Part shown: positions 34,290 through 45,488 of the stretch, piece after piece | How the letters are laid out: each line of letters starts with the position of its first letter | How positions within the stretch are numbered: position 1 is the stretch's first letter | Assembly (NCBI RefSeq): GCF_963082655.1 | Contig: NC_081554.1 | Span: 61,893,820-61,957,819 of the forward strand | Reading direction: 5' to 3' | Length of the DNA stretch: 64,000 nucleotides | Origin: Stomoxys calcitrans | Lineage: Eukaryota > Arthropoda > Insecta > Diptera > Muscidae | Notes under the pieces: generated by a model | Database searches by the model: none | Told to the model about the DNA's origin: nothing | What the model saw: the letters and a program-made list of their open reading frames with translations, nothing else | Position numbers and translations under genes: made by a program

Positions 34290-35195
34290 CATAATATAGG
34301 GTGATTTTGGTTGGGGCGGCCCAATGGGTACTAAGACTTAAATTTTAATACCATATTCGTATTCTACTCTCCAATACCTTTCATTTGATACCTATATTGT
34401 CCCGATCGGTCCACTTTTGATTTTGGGTTGTGTTTTTGGCATAAGGGGGAGGGTCTGTCCCCCTTCCGATATCGAAAAATTATATAGCCTATGTTTCCTT
34501 CCAGACCAACCTACAGAATATGCGCAAATCGGTTCTGCCGTTTTTTAGTATATACGGAACAAACAAACCGAGTCCCATATGTCCGTGATTGGCTAATGTG
34601 CCCATTTTGGGCGTTTTTGTGGGGTGGGGTGACTCTCTATACTTCGACATGAATTTGTATGCCAGATTCGTTATCTACTCCCGCATACCTTTCATTTGAT
34701 ACCCACATTGTACTTATCGGTCCACTTTTGATTTTGGGTTGTGTTTTTGGCATAAGGGGGAGGGTCTGTCCCCCCTCCGTTATTAATAAATTATAAAGCC
34801 TATTCCTACTTCCTGACCATATTCGTAATCTACTCCCGAATACCTTTTATTTGAGTCCCATATTGCTATGATCGTCAAATAAACCTATTTTAAGGGGTTT
34901 TGGGGCTGGGCGGCCCCCCAAGTACTTGGACTCAACTTTTTTTATGTAGTTCGTACTCTACTCTTGAATACCTTTCATTTGAATCCCATATTGTCCCGAT
35001 CGGTTCACTTTTATTTGGATAGTACTTTTGGGGTTAGGGGGAAGGTCCGCCCCCTCCCGATACCAAAATATGTTTCCCTCCAGACCAACCTCCACAATCT
35101 ATGACAATTTCAAGGTAATCGGTTCAGCTGTATTTGAGTTTATACGCAACAAACAAACAAACATACAAACACAAATTGAATTTTACATATAAGAG
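34290..35195 (+). repeat. GC-richer array element with three closing modules
   Basis: Units with CTACTCTCCAATACCTTTCAT and TTGATACCTATATTGTCCCGA are followed by GGCATAAGGGGGAGGGTCTGT (34437 and 34750). A diverged third module reads GTTAGGGGGAAGGTCCGCCCC (35031). The family end is ACAAACAAACAAACATACAAA and ATTTTACATATAAGAG at about 35190. Confidence 0.65.
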
Positions 35196-35204
35196 GAAGA
35201 TATG

Positions 35205-35600
35205 CGTGCTCTGTTAAGAAAGTTCATCGTGCGCTTATTCCATTGAGCGATGAATCTAATTTTTGTCTCAATGGGTACGTAAATAAGCAGAATTGTCGAT
35301 TTTGGAGAAAAAATCAGCCAGAACCATTGCAAGATCTGCCAATTCATCCAGAAAAAGTCACAGTTAGGTGCGGTTTATGGGCTGGTGGCATCATTGGATC
35401 GTACTTCTTTAAAGATGATGCGAATCCTAACATAACTGTGAATGGTGAGCGCTATCGTGAGATGATATCCAATGCAAGAGCTTGACTTGCATGATATGTG
35501 GTTTCAACAAGACGGTGTCACATGCCACACAGCACGCGTGGCAATGGACTTATTGAAGGCGAGTTCGGTGAACATTTTATCGTGATTTCGATTTAGTGGT
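35205..35600 (+). pseudogene. Tc1/mariner-type transposase fragment
   Basis: The open frame at 35243-35485 encodes SDESNFCLNGYVNKQNCRFW, then a WAGGIIGSYFFKDD region and GERYREMISNA; it corresponds to the first catalytic aspartate block (S-D-E). After a frame change, WFQQDGVTCHTARVAMDLL (about 35500-35555) matches the second aspartate block (QQDG..CH). Both ends of the element and the third catalytic position are missing. It is a relative of the fold-back elements at 43794 and 44882 (shared LNGYVNKQNCR and AGGIIG.YFFKD). Confidence 0.8.
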
Positions 35601-35604
35601 TTCG

Positions 35605-35738
35605 ACAGACGGACATGTCTAGATCCATTCAGAATGTCGAGACGATCGAGAATATATATACTTACTGGGGTCGTAGACGAATATTTCGAGGTGTTACAAG
35701 TATGCCCCCATCCTATGGTGGTGGGTATAAAAAAGTGA
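35605..35738 (-). mobile_element. Inverted mini-me head
   Basis: Minus-strand reading gives TTTTTTATACCCACCACCATAGG, ACACCTCGAAATATTCGTC, a short TATATATAT run and TCTAGACATGTCCGTCTGTC. No array units follow; the mariner remnant lies directly beyond. Confidence 0.7.
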
Positions 35739-35739
35739 C

Positions 35740-36760
35740 CTAGAAAAAGTAAATCTAAGTTAGGAATTCAGTGCTACTTACAAAATCCTTAATTGTTTAC
35801 CCCCGTTACTGTCCGTAAAGATGTTCATACTCGACGTCCTCGAGTTAACACCACACTCCGGATTTCCGCTTGTAGGACCGTATTATGGTCAGGCAGTCTA
35901 AAATAGATGGCTGAGTTTTTAATGTAGACCCCCACGCCCAATCTGTCCTTCCAGTCGGCAATACCAGTGTACCGTCAATCCAAGAATTTGCCGCTGGCCT
36001 GGCCTCGCACACGACCTCAAGCTTCATCTCAGGTATCCGATCGGTAACCTCTTCCATTCCTTCCAGGTTTTCTATTGTCACCTCGATTATACCGCGATGG
36101 CATGACCTGCTCCTATCCTCATTCCATTCTCTCATTGTCTTAAGTCTCATTACCGCAGTGGCTGCTTCGCACTTAATCTCTGTGTCAATGGCTCGAATGT
36201 CTTGAATAGTCTCCAGTGCCATTATGGGAGTGGTCCTCAACGCTCCGCCTATGTCAAGACAATATTTTCTCTGAACCTGTTATATTATCCTTACGATGCA
36301 TTTTTTCTACATCGCAGTCCACCAAACTACTGAGGCATAAGTAAGTATTGGTCTAATCGCGCTTCTGTAGAGCCAGTAGAATATCCTCAGATTCAGACCA
36401 CATTTCGAGCCCATGACTTGTCTACATAATGCCCCACATGCTGCTGACTATGACACTTCCAATTCAGTCCAAGTTTACTCCTATGTATTTGATCCTGTCA
36501 GATATCGAAATCGAAACTTGATGCGTCCAATTGGCCCACCTTCGTCTTCCTCGTTAATAGGCAGATTTCGTCCTATGTAGCAATAGTCAGAGAAAGAGTG
36601 TCCCCTGCAGACCATCCAATCCTTAACCTCATCGATTAGATTTTCCGGTATTGTCAAAGTACCGTGCTTTTTCCGCCAGTGTACACATTCTAAACAACAT
36701 CGTGGACAGACAGAAGTTACGGGGAGCATACGATACTAAAATGTTGCAAGTGGAGAAATC
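35740..36760 (-). mobile_element. RNase-H-bearing LINE fragment, copy 2
   Basis: On the minus strand: IRPILTYASVVWWTAM (near 36330), QRKYCLDIGGALRTTPI, then CHRGIIEVTIENLEGMEEV and VCEARPAANSWIDGTLVLP. The 3' tail follows almost immediately, so most of the RNase H domain is deleted. The tail motif TTAGGAATTCAGTGCTACT (35761) matches copy 1. Confidence 0.72.
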
Positions 36761-37475
36761 AATGTAATAAACCATTGGAACTTGAACTTACTTGGATTCT
36801 CCAAAAGTCTGCTTTTAGGTTTGTGGAAAGAGTCAAATTGGATGAAAGTTCAAATATTTAATGGATCCACGATTGCGTCCCATAATTGTCAATGGATGCA
36901 TCATCCCGTTTACAAAATTTCCGTTTTTAAACACTGTGCAAATGTGATGTAAAAGTAGTTGATTCTTCGTAAACTTTGGTCATACAAGATATTCTAGCAG
37001 AGATAACTCTGCTACGTACATTAATGAACGTGACGCTTATTTTGAATGAGCAACACGATGTGTGTTTTTACTCATAATTTGAGTATGTGTTTTCAGAAGA
37101 AATCTGCTCATGTAGTTAAGTACACATTTAAGGAATGTAACCACCATACAATGGGGGGTATATTAATTATGTCTTTCTATTTGTAACACATCGAAATTTT
37201 ATGATTTTTTACTTATGTTACTATTTACGACCAATCGTCTTCAAATTCTAAAACGATCTAGCCATGTCCATTCATCAGTCTTTAAAAAAGACATATAGAG
37301 TTAAAATTTGGAACAATCGTGAATTTTAGTACACGGCGGATTTAATTGAAAGATGGGACATTTTCCACCATATCTTGATGTGGTTCTTATAAAAACTGAG
37401 TTATTGTCTTGCGCTTTCATAATTATTTCCGGACATAAGTCTTTGAGGTTATGGAAAACGCGGAGTTTTTATACA
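36761..37475. other. Mostly unassigned; decayed mini-me head at its right end
   Basis: 36761-37130 holds no recognised feature. 37137-37330 resembles a mini-me head (CACCATACAATGGGGGGTATA, TTTGTAACACATCGAAATT, CTAAAACGATCTAGCCATG) with the GTCY run eroded. Confidence 0.45.
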
Positions 37476-38240
37476 CTGATAGTAAAAGGACGGTATTTAA
37501 CTAATACCGGCTGGTATTATTTTGTTCGCGTTATTGGAAAAGGTTTTTAATACCATTTGGTATCAATTTAATACCAGTCAAACGAGGTTATTTGGAATTG
37601 AATCTTTGCGGCAAAAGTGTTGTTTAGCTTTGTACATAAAATATTGACGATATTATAAAATATTTGTTCTAATTTAATAAAATATTTCAATTAATATGAT
37701 TTGTGTGCGTAAAAACTTGTTAAAATACTCGAATGCGGTGAAAATAGAAAGAATACAAACTCTAAGGAAGTTATCTACATCAAAAACATGATAAAGACTC
37801 TGGTGTGGTAAGCGATGCTGTGTGTTTTCATATAAAAACCACTTCTATGAATCAATGGATATGGAATCAGTTGCTGAATACACAGAATCGAGGTTGGTCA
37901 CGGCCTAACATTATTTTTTGTAATTTTTAACGTAAATAATGGAAACAAGATAAGATTAACATTCTTTTCTTCGTTTTTTTTTTCATTTTGGTTTCTTAGT
38001 GGGTGGAATAATGGTTTGGTACTAAAATCAATAACGGTTTGGTATTAAAATCAATAACATATTGGTATTAAAACCAATACCAATACGGTAATAAAGCTAC
38101 AAACCAAAGGGGTATTAACCATTTTATATTTCATTCATGCCATGCGGTATTGTTTTGTTGCCATACGGTGTTGGTTTACCATCAATACCGTATGGCAATG
38201 AAATGAGCACGTTTGATATTAACCTTTCTCTGGGTGTATG
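37476..38240 (+). mobile_element. ACACTGATAG-family element, near complete
   Basis: The left end TACACTGATAGTAAAAGG and the right end CCTTTCTCTGGGTGTA (complement TACACCCAGAGAAAGG) form imperfect terminal inverted repeats. The interior is non-coding and rich in GGTATTA/TAATACC pieces, repeated several times at 37995-38130. The 5' 185 bp recur at 21308-21515. Confidence 0.55.
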
Positions 38241-38428
38241 AACAAATATCGTGATGGTGAGTTATATACATTTTTTGAATGTTCTTGCTGAACAGATTAT
38301 TTTTTTTTTTGGCGGATATGATACCAAATGTTTTAAGTATCGGACAACTATACTCTTCACAGTATTCCGCGCTTTCTCGAAATGGAAAGTACAGTACAAA
38401 CAAGCCCTTTATTACATGGGGTATCTTT

Positions 38429-39365
38429 TTATACCCACCATCGAAGGATGGGGGTATACTTATTTTGTCATTCCGTTGGTAACACATTGAAATATCCATG
38501 TCCGACCCTATAAAGTATTTATATTCTTGATCAGCGTAAAAATCTAAGACGATCTAGCCATGTCAGTCGTCTGTATGTGCGCTTGTCTGTTGAAATCACA
38601 CTACAGTCTTTAAAAATATAGATATTGAGCTGAAAGTTTGCACAGATTCTTTTTTTGTCCATAAGCAGGTTAAGTATGAATATGGGCTATATCGGACTAT
38701 AACTTCATATAGACCGATCCGCCGATTTATGGTGTTAGGCCCTTCGACATTTTTCAGCAATTTGGTTCAGATTTGGATATATCAGCCATATGGACCGATC
38801 TCTTGATTTAAGGTTTTGCGCCCATAATAGGCACATTTATTGTCCGATGTCGTCGAAATTTGGGACAGTGAGTTGTGTTAGGCCCTTCGATATTCTTCTT
38901 CAATTTGGCTCAGATCGGTCCAAAATTGGATCTAGCTATCATATAGACCGATCTCTCGATTTATTGTTTTGGGGCCATAAAAGGCGCATTTATTGTCCGA
39001 TGTCGCCGAAATTTGGGAAAGTGAGTTGTGTTAGGCTCTTCGACATTTTTCTGACACTTGGCTGAAATCGGTGCAGATTTTCACTGAAATTTGAGACAGT
39101 GACTTATGTTAGGCTTTTCGACATCCGTGTCGTATATGGTTCAGAGTGGTTTATTTTTAGATATAGCTACTAAAAAGACCAATATGTTGTTATACACAAT
39201 TGAACAATGATTAGTATTTGGTCCACATCGGAAGATATTTCGATATAGCTACTATGGGGCATAAGGTATGCATTTTTCACGGGATTTTGACGAAAGGTGC
39301 CTTACACATATACCCGAGGTGGTGGGAATGCAAAGTTCGGCTGGGCCGAACCTAACGGTCATGGG
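38429..39365 (+). mobile_element. Mini-me-type element with B-type units
   Basis: The head TTTTTATACCCACCATCGAAGG (38428) is followed by CATTCCGTTGGTAACACAT and a short GTCY-like run. Three or so B units follow (ATTTGGGACAGTGAGTTGTG at 38860). The tail at 39318-39360 carries the hairpin TTCGGCTGGGCCGAA. Confidence 0.75.
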
Positions 39366-39544
39366 CGGATTAATATCTGCACCCTCTATTCTATCAAACC
39401 TACTGTTTACAACTGAGCTTGAAGTAAGTGAGTCATACCTAGAATACATGAGATTAGTAGTCAAATCTGGAACACTATATATACCGCCGGTAGTTTTGTG
39501 CCCCAGATAATACGCACACAGTAGTCTGCAGTTTTCCGGATATA
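39366..39544. other. Short unassigned interval between two mini-me elements
   Basis: No repeat match in the window. The minus strand is open for about 60 codons (…ENCRLLCAYYLGHKTTG…), without a family I recognise. It might be a LINE scrap. Confidence 0.25.
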
Positions 39545-41045
39545 AACGTGTCACAGAAATATTCGTCTAAGACCCCATAAAGTAGACATATTCTTGGTCG
39601 TCTCGATGTTCTAAGTCGATCTAGCCTTGTCCGTCCGTCTGTCGAAATCACGATAGCGGTCGAACGCGTACAGCTAGCCGCTTGATATTTTGCACAGATA
39701 CTTAACATCGTTGTAGATCGTTGGGGATTGCAAAAAGGCCATATCGGTATATATTTAAATATAGCTCCCATATAAACCCACCCCCCGATTTGACTTTTTG
39801 AGTCCCTGTGCCAAATACGGTCTAAATTAATCAATAACCTGATATATCTCCTTTATAAACCGATCTCCCGATTTGACTTCTTGAACCCTTATATGCCTCA
39901 TATTTTGTCCGATTTGGCTGAAATTTTGCATGGAGTGTTCTGCTACTGCTTCCAACAATTGTGAAAAGTACGGCCCAATTCGGTCTTTAACATGATTTAG
40001 CTCCCACATAGACCGACCTCCCGATTTGACTTCTTGAGCCCTTACAAGAAACAATTTTGGTCAGATTTGGCTGAAATTTTGCGATTTATGTTCTGTTATG
40101 ACTTCCAAAAACTGTGCCATGTACGGTTCGAATCGGTCAAGAACCTGATATAGCAACCATATAAACTGATCTCCCGATTTGACTTCTTGAGCCCTTACAT
40201 GCCGCACGTTTTGTCCGATTTGGCTGACATTTTGCATGGAGTGTTCTGTTACTGCTTCCAACAATTGTGAATAGTACGGTCCAAATCAGCTTATAACCTG
40301 ATATAGCTCCCATATAAACCGATCTCCCGAATTGACTTCCTGAGCCCTTAAAAGCCGCAATTTTCGTCCGATTTATCTGAAATTTTCCATTTGGTCTTCC
40401 TTTATGACTTCCAAAAACTATGCCAAGTACAGTCCAAATCAGTCTTTAAGCTGAAATTGCTCCCATATAAACCGATCTCCCGACTTGACTTCTTGAATCC
40501 TTACAAGCCGCGATTTTTGTCCGATTTGGCTGAAATTTTGCATGCTATGTTCTGTTGCGACTTCCAACAACTGTGATACGGTCCAAATCAGTCGTTAACC
40601 TGATATAGCTCCCATAGAAACCGATCTCCCGATTTGATTGCTTGAGCTCCTGGAAGCCGCAATTTTTCTCCGATTTGGCTGAAATTTTGCGTGTAGTGTT
40701 CTGTTATGACTTCCAACAACTGTGCCAAGTGCGGTCCGAATCGGTCTATAACCTGATATAGCTCCCATATAAACCGATCTCCCGATCAGTTACGACTTCG
40801 AACAACTGTGCCAAATATGGTTCAAATCAGGCTATAACCGGTTATAGCGCCCATGTAAACCGGTCTCTCGACCACCCATGTTCGGTTCCTAGACGCTTTA
40901 AATTTTGCTGGTTTGATCGAAGTTTGGTATGTAGAATAAAATTATGTCCCTCAAATAAATTTATTTCGTATCAATTTTTAGTAGAATCCATGGTGGTGGG
41001 TTCTCAAGATTCGGCCCGACCGAACTTAGAACGCTTTTACTTGCT
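39545..41045 (+). mobile_element. Mini-me-type element with D-type units
   Basis: The head is partial, starting at AAATATTCGTCTAAGACCCC. Six to seven units follow with TCCCATATAAACCGATCTCCC, GACTTCTTGAGCCCTTAC and GATTTGGCTGAAATTTTGC. The tail at 40985-41045 is TGGTGGTGGGTTCTCAAG, hairpin TTCGGCCCGACCGAA and ACGCTTTTACTTG. Confidence 0.78.
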
Positions 41046-41180
41046 TATAGCTAAGGTCGAACTGAGTGCCACATTGCGACACTTGTTTGGGGGGAAGTAT
41101 TAAAATGGCAAAGTACCTCACAAATATCGCCAACATTTGGAGGGGATAACCACTTAAAAAAAAGATTCGCCAAGATTCGA
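41046..41180 (-). mobile_element. Truncated SINE fragment
   Basis: GGTCGAACTGAGTGCCACATT, AAAGTACCTCACAAATATCGC, GGAGGGGATAACCACTT and CGCCAAGATTCG reproduce the SINE body order in reverse. The tRNA-like head ends abruptly and the 3' end is missing. Confidence 0.6.
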
Positions 41181-41199
41181 TTATATGGGATTTCAAATC

Positions 41200-42160
41200 A
41201 ACATGATGAGATTTTCCAGATAAATAGTTGAAATAATTTACCATACGCGAAGAAATAAAGCAACATTTTCATTAGTATAACTACAATTTGTATAGCTTGA
41301 CAAATTACAGGGTGTACATAATTCAGAAATGTCAAACTCTTTATTTTTTGTTTGCTTCTTTGCTCTCTCTCTCTCTCTCCTCCTCCCTTGCCCACACTCT
41401 CTCTGGGGGAATTTTCTTTGTTTACAAACAATTTTTTTAATGTACACAGAGAGAACACCACTCACAACATATCCCTCTCCCCTTCCACCATCCATCTCTT
41501 TAACAGGGGGGCCAGCATACAAATCAAATGGCGTCTGCATTGTCTTCATCATAAACATGCCTACATATATATGCGTGCGTAGGTACGTACTGTGTATATA
41601 TTGTTTTTGCTAATCTTGCTAAGAGGTCAGCGGCGAAGTGACGACGCCGGCAAAGAAGTGTTGTAGCTAAAGAGCACACACAAAGAATTTCTCAGTTTGC
41701 CTAGTCCATCTTCTTTCTTTTTCGCCTGCAAAGATCAGTTTTTTTTCGAGTATAAACAAAAAGTTGTGTTTTTGTTTTTGGGCAGTATAAAATCAAATGA
41801 ATTCGTACGCAATGGTTTAGTTCGAAAACGCGAATTTCCATAAAACGATCACGCTTGCTTGATGATTCATGACTCATGAAATCTCGAAATCTTAAAAAAT
41901 CAAATTAACAAAAATCATTAAGGCGTCATTCAGTTGCGTGTGTGTAGTGCAAGAAGAAGCTGCAAGAAAAAAGTGAACAAGTGATTATTAAACAAAATCA
42001 CCAAAGAAAAAAAAAAAGTATGAAAATTGTTTGATATTTCCTTAGCTTTTTTGTTGTTGTGAAGTGAAAAAAGGAATAGTTCTTAGAAATGATTTTAATA
42101 TTGAGAAAAATTCTTAGAAAAACCAAATAAATTACCTTGAAAATAATTGCCAAATTGTGA
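41200..42160 (+). promoter_or_regulatory. Candidate promoter and 5' non-coding exon of a plus-strand gene
   Basis: This repeat-free stretch carries a (CT)8 tract at 41363-41379, a possible GAGA-factor target. A TATAAA starts at 41786, with an initiator-like TTAGTT 33 bp further (A at 41819). A second initiator-like TCAGTT lies at 41930. A-rich leader-style sequence (AAGTGAACAAGTGATTATTAA) follows, with possible donors GTATGA (42019) and GTGAGT (42157). No coding exon could be attached downstream, where repeats begin at 42500. All of this is pattern reading; expression is not shown. Confidence 0.35.
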
Positions 42161-42499
42161 GTGTTGTTGTGTCTAAGCGTTTGTCTTCGGAAATGAAGCT
42201 AAGGAATGATATACAAATTAAGTACCTACCCAAAAAATTATTGATAAACATGCAAATTTGTGTTAAGTAATAATCCTAACGTGTCTCACGACTTCTCTTT
42301 TCTGAATGCCCAGATCACGTTTATTACATTTGATTTCTATCGAATATCGTCGATTAATTTGTGTCTTATCATTCATTTTAATTGGTGTTTAATTATCGAT
42401 GTTGCAGTTAATCATGTGCAGCCATTATGCATTGAAGGGTAATTCCATTGGAGATTCATAGGTAAATAGTGAAGTCACAGTGTTCATTAATTATTCACG
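42161..42499. other. Repeat-free AT-rich interval
   Basis: It continues the unique sequence after the promoter candidate and would be first-intron sequence if that candidate is real. No motif was recognised. Confidence 0.35.
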
Positions 42500-42934
42500 A
42501 CAAGTAAAAGCGTGCTAAGTTCGGCAGGGCCGAATCTTATATACCCTCTACCATGGATCGCATTTGCCGAATTCTTTTCCCGGTATCTCTTTTGAGGCAA
42601 ACCAAGGATACAAGAAAATAATTGCTATGCTATTGAAGCTATATCAAGTTATGGTTCGATTCGGCCATAATTGAATTGAATGTTGGAGACCAAAGTAGAC
42701 GTCATTTCAACCAAATCGGATAAGAATTGCGCACTTTAAGTTCAAGAAGTAAAATAGGGTGATCGGTTTATAGGGGAGCTGTATCAGGCTGAATATCGAT
42801 TCAGACCATATTTGACACGTATATTGAAGGTCATGGGAGAAGCCGTTGTACAAAATTTCAGCCACATCGAATAAGAATTGCGCCCTCTAGTGGCTCAAGA
42901 AATCAAGATGCAAGATAGGTTTATAAGGCAGCTA

Positions 42935-43172
42935 TTGGGTTGCCCAAAAAGTAATTGCGGATTTTTTAAAAGAAAGTAAATGCATTTTTAATAAATCTCA
43001 GAATGAACATTAATCAAATATACCTTTTTTACACTTTTTTTCTAAAGCAAGCCAAAAGTAACAGCTGATAACTGACAGAAGAAAGAATGCAATTACAGAG
43101 TCACAAGCCGTTGAAAAAAATTGTCAACGCCGACTATATAAAAAATCCGCAATTACTTTTTGGGCAACCCAA
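42935..43172. mobile_element. TIR element (mariner-like MITE), copy 5
   Basis: 238 bp, full length, TIRs intact, TA duplications at 42933-42934 and 43173-43174. It is inserted in the GCTATATC motif of a mini-me unit. Confidence 0.9.
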
Positions 43173-43230
43173 TATATCGGGTTATGAACAGATTAAAACT
43201 ATACCTATCAGTGTTGTTGGAAATCAGAAC

Positions 43231-43535
43231 AAAATGCAAATTTTGCCCATGAACATTCCACTTAGGAACAGGGGCAAACTTCTCACATATCAATGAGTGC
43301 AGTCCGATTAAAGTTTTAAGCTCAACGGTAAGGGGCCTCCTTTTTATAGCCGAGTCCGAATGGCGTGCGACACCTCTTTGGAGAGAAGTTTTACATGGGA
43401 TAGTACTTCACAAATGTGGCCAGCGGGAAAAACCACCGCTGAAAATTTTTTCTGATGGTCTCGCCAGGATTCGAACCCAGGCGTTCAGCGTCACAGGCGG
43501 ACGTGCTAACCTCTGCGCTACGGTCCACCATTATA
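43231..43535 (-). mobile_element. SINE, full length, reverse orientation
   Basis: The best-preserved copy. On the minus strand the head reads GACCGTAGCGCAGAGGTTAGC (A box) and GGTTCGAATCC (B box), then GACCATCAGAAAAAATTTTC. The body includes GGCTATAAAAAGGAGGCCCC and the 3' end is GGGCAAAATTTGCATTTTG. It sits inside the inverted mini-me. Confidence 0.9.
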
Positions 43536-43793
43536 ACTAAATACATCATTCAAAATTTCAGCCGAATTAGATAAAAATTGCGCCCTCTAGAGGCTCAAGA
43601 AGTTAAGATCCCAGATCGGTTTAAATGGCAACTATATCAGGTTATGTACCGATTTGCGTCATACTTAAAACATTTGTTGGAAGTCATAACAAAAGACCTC
43701 TTGCAAAATTTCAGCCGAATCGGATAAAAATTGCGCCCTCTAGTGGCTAATGAAGTCAAGATCCAAGATTGGTTTATATGACAGCTATATATA

Positions 43794-44400
43794 AAGGGTG
43801 ATTTTTTTGAGGTTAGGATTTTCATGCATTAGTATTTGACAGATCACGTGGGATTTCAGACATGGTGTCAAAGAGAAAGATGCTCAGTATGCTTTGACAT
43901 TTCATCATGAATAGACTTACTAACGAGCAACGCTTGCAAATCATTGAATTTTATTACCAAAATCATTGTTCGGTTCGAAATGTGTTCAAATTTTGACAAA
44001 TTTTGTTCAGCGATGAGGCTCATTTCTGGTTGAATGGCTACGTAAATAAGCAAAATTGCCGCATTTGGAGTGAAGAGCAACCAGAAGCCGTTCAAGAACT
44101 GCCCATGCATCCCGAAAAATGCACTGTTTGGTGTGGTTTGTACGCTGGTGGAATCATTGGACCGTATTTTTTCAAAGATGCTGTTGGACGCAACGTTACG
44201 GTGAATGAACACATTTCGAACCGAACACTGATTTTGGTAATAAAATTCAATGATTTGCAAGCGTTGCTCGTTAGTAAGTCTATTCATGATAAAATGTCAA
44301 AGCATACTGAGCATCTTTCTCTTTGACACCATGTCTGAAATCCCACGTGATCTGTCAAATACTAATGCATAAAAATCCTAACCTCAAAAAAATCACCCTT
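43794..44400. mobile_element. Fold-back mariner-type element, copy 1
   Basis: A 607-bp element with 194-bp inverted arms (43794-43987 and 44207-44400) and TA at both flanks. Both arms begin AAGGGTGATTTTTTTGAGG and both encode the transposase N-terminus MNRLTNEQRLQIIEFYYQNQ reading inward. The spacer keeps part of the catalytic core: FSDEAHFWLNGYVNKQNC and GLYAGGIIGPYFFKDA. The normal 3' end is absent. The element cannot make transposase and would depend on one supplied elsewhere. Confidence 0.88.
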
Positions 44401-44402
44401 TA

Positions 44403-44625
44403 GTTTTAAGCTCAATGATAAGGGGCCTCCTTTTTATAGCCGAGTCCGAATGGCGTGCAACACCTCTTTGGAGAGAAGTTTTACATGGCATAGTACCTCA
44501 CAAATGTTGCCAGCGGGAAAAACCACCGCTGAAAATTTTTTCTGATGGTCTCGCCAGGATTCGAACCCAGGCGTTCAGCGTCATAGGCGGACGTGCTAAC
44601 CTCTGCGCTACTGTCCACCATTATC
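44403..44625 (-). mobile_element. SINE, partial (second copy within the duplication)
   Basis: It repeats the head and body of the SINE at 43231-43535 but begins inside it, at the duplication joint, so the 3' end of the SINE is missing. Head motifs (ATTCGAACCCAGGCG, GCTAACCTCTGCGCTAC) are intact. Confidence 0.85.
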
Positions 44626-44881
44626 ACTAAATACATCATGCAAAATTTCAGCCGAATTAGATAAAAATTGCGCCCTCTAGAGGCTCAAGAAGTTAAGATC
44701 CCAGATCGGTTCAAATGGCAACTATATCAGGTTATATACCCACTTGCGTCATACTTAAAACATTTGCTGGAAGTCATAACAAAAGACCTCTTGCAAAATT
44801 TCAGCCGAATCGGATAAAAATTGCGCCCTCTAGTGACTAATGAAGTCAAGATCCAATATCGGTTTATATGGCAGCTATATA

Positions 44882-45488
44882 AAGGGTGATTTTTTTGAGG
44901 TTAGGATTTTCATGCATTAGTATTTGACAGATCACGTGGGATTTCAGACATGGTGTCAAAGAGAAAGATGCTCAATATGCTTTGACATTTCATCATGAAT
45001 AGACTTACTAACGAGCAACGCTTTCAAATCATTGAATTTTATTACCAAAATCAGTGTTCGGTTCGAAATGTGTTCAAATTTTGACAAATTTTGTTCAGCG
45101 ATGAAGCTCATTTCTGGTTGAATGGCTACGTAAATAAGCAAAATTGCCGCATTTGGAGTGAAGAGCAACCAGAAGCCGTTCAAGAACTGCCCATGCATCC
45201 CGAAAAATGCACTGTTTGGTGTGGTTTGTACGCTGGTGGAATCATTGGACCGTATTTTTTCAAAGATGCTGTTGGACGCAACGTTACGGCGAATGAACAC
45301 ATTTCGAACCGAACACTGATTTTGGTAATAAAATTCAATGATTTGCAAGCGTTGCTCGTTAGTAAGTCTATTCATGATGAAATGTCAAAGCATACTGAGC
45401 ATCTTTCTCTTTGACACCATGTCTGAAATCCCACGTGATCTGTCAAATACTAATGCATGAAAATCCTAACCTCAAAAAAATCACCCTT
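44882..45488. mobile_element. Fold-back mariner-type element, copy 2
   Basis: Also 607 bp with the same arms and spacer as 43794-44400, and TA at 44880-44881 and 45489-45490. The right flank TACATATATGACAGCTAC is ordinary mini-me sequence, so this copy keeps the original right insertion junction, while copy 1 does not. Confidence 0.88.

Noticed and set aside
41329..41613. Leu/Ser/Pro-rich plus-strand frames over the CT tract
   Set aside because: Composition follows the simple repeat; two overlapping frames are open equally and neither resembles a protein family.
43440..43530. tRNA gene call from A and B boxes
   Set aside because: The tRNA-like part is fused to a conserved SINE body in every copy and lacks a proper acceptor and anticodon stem.
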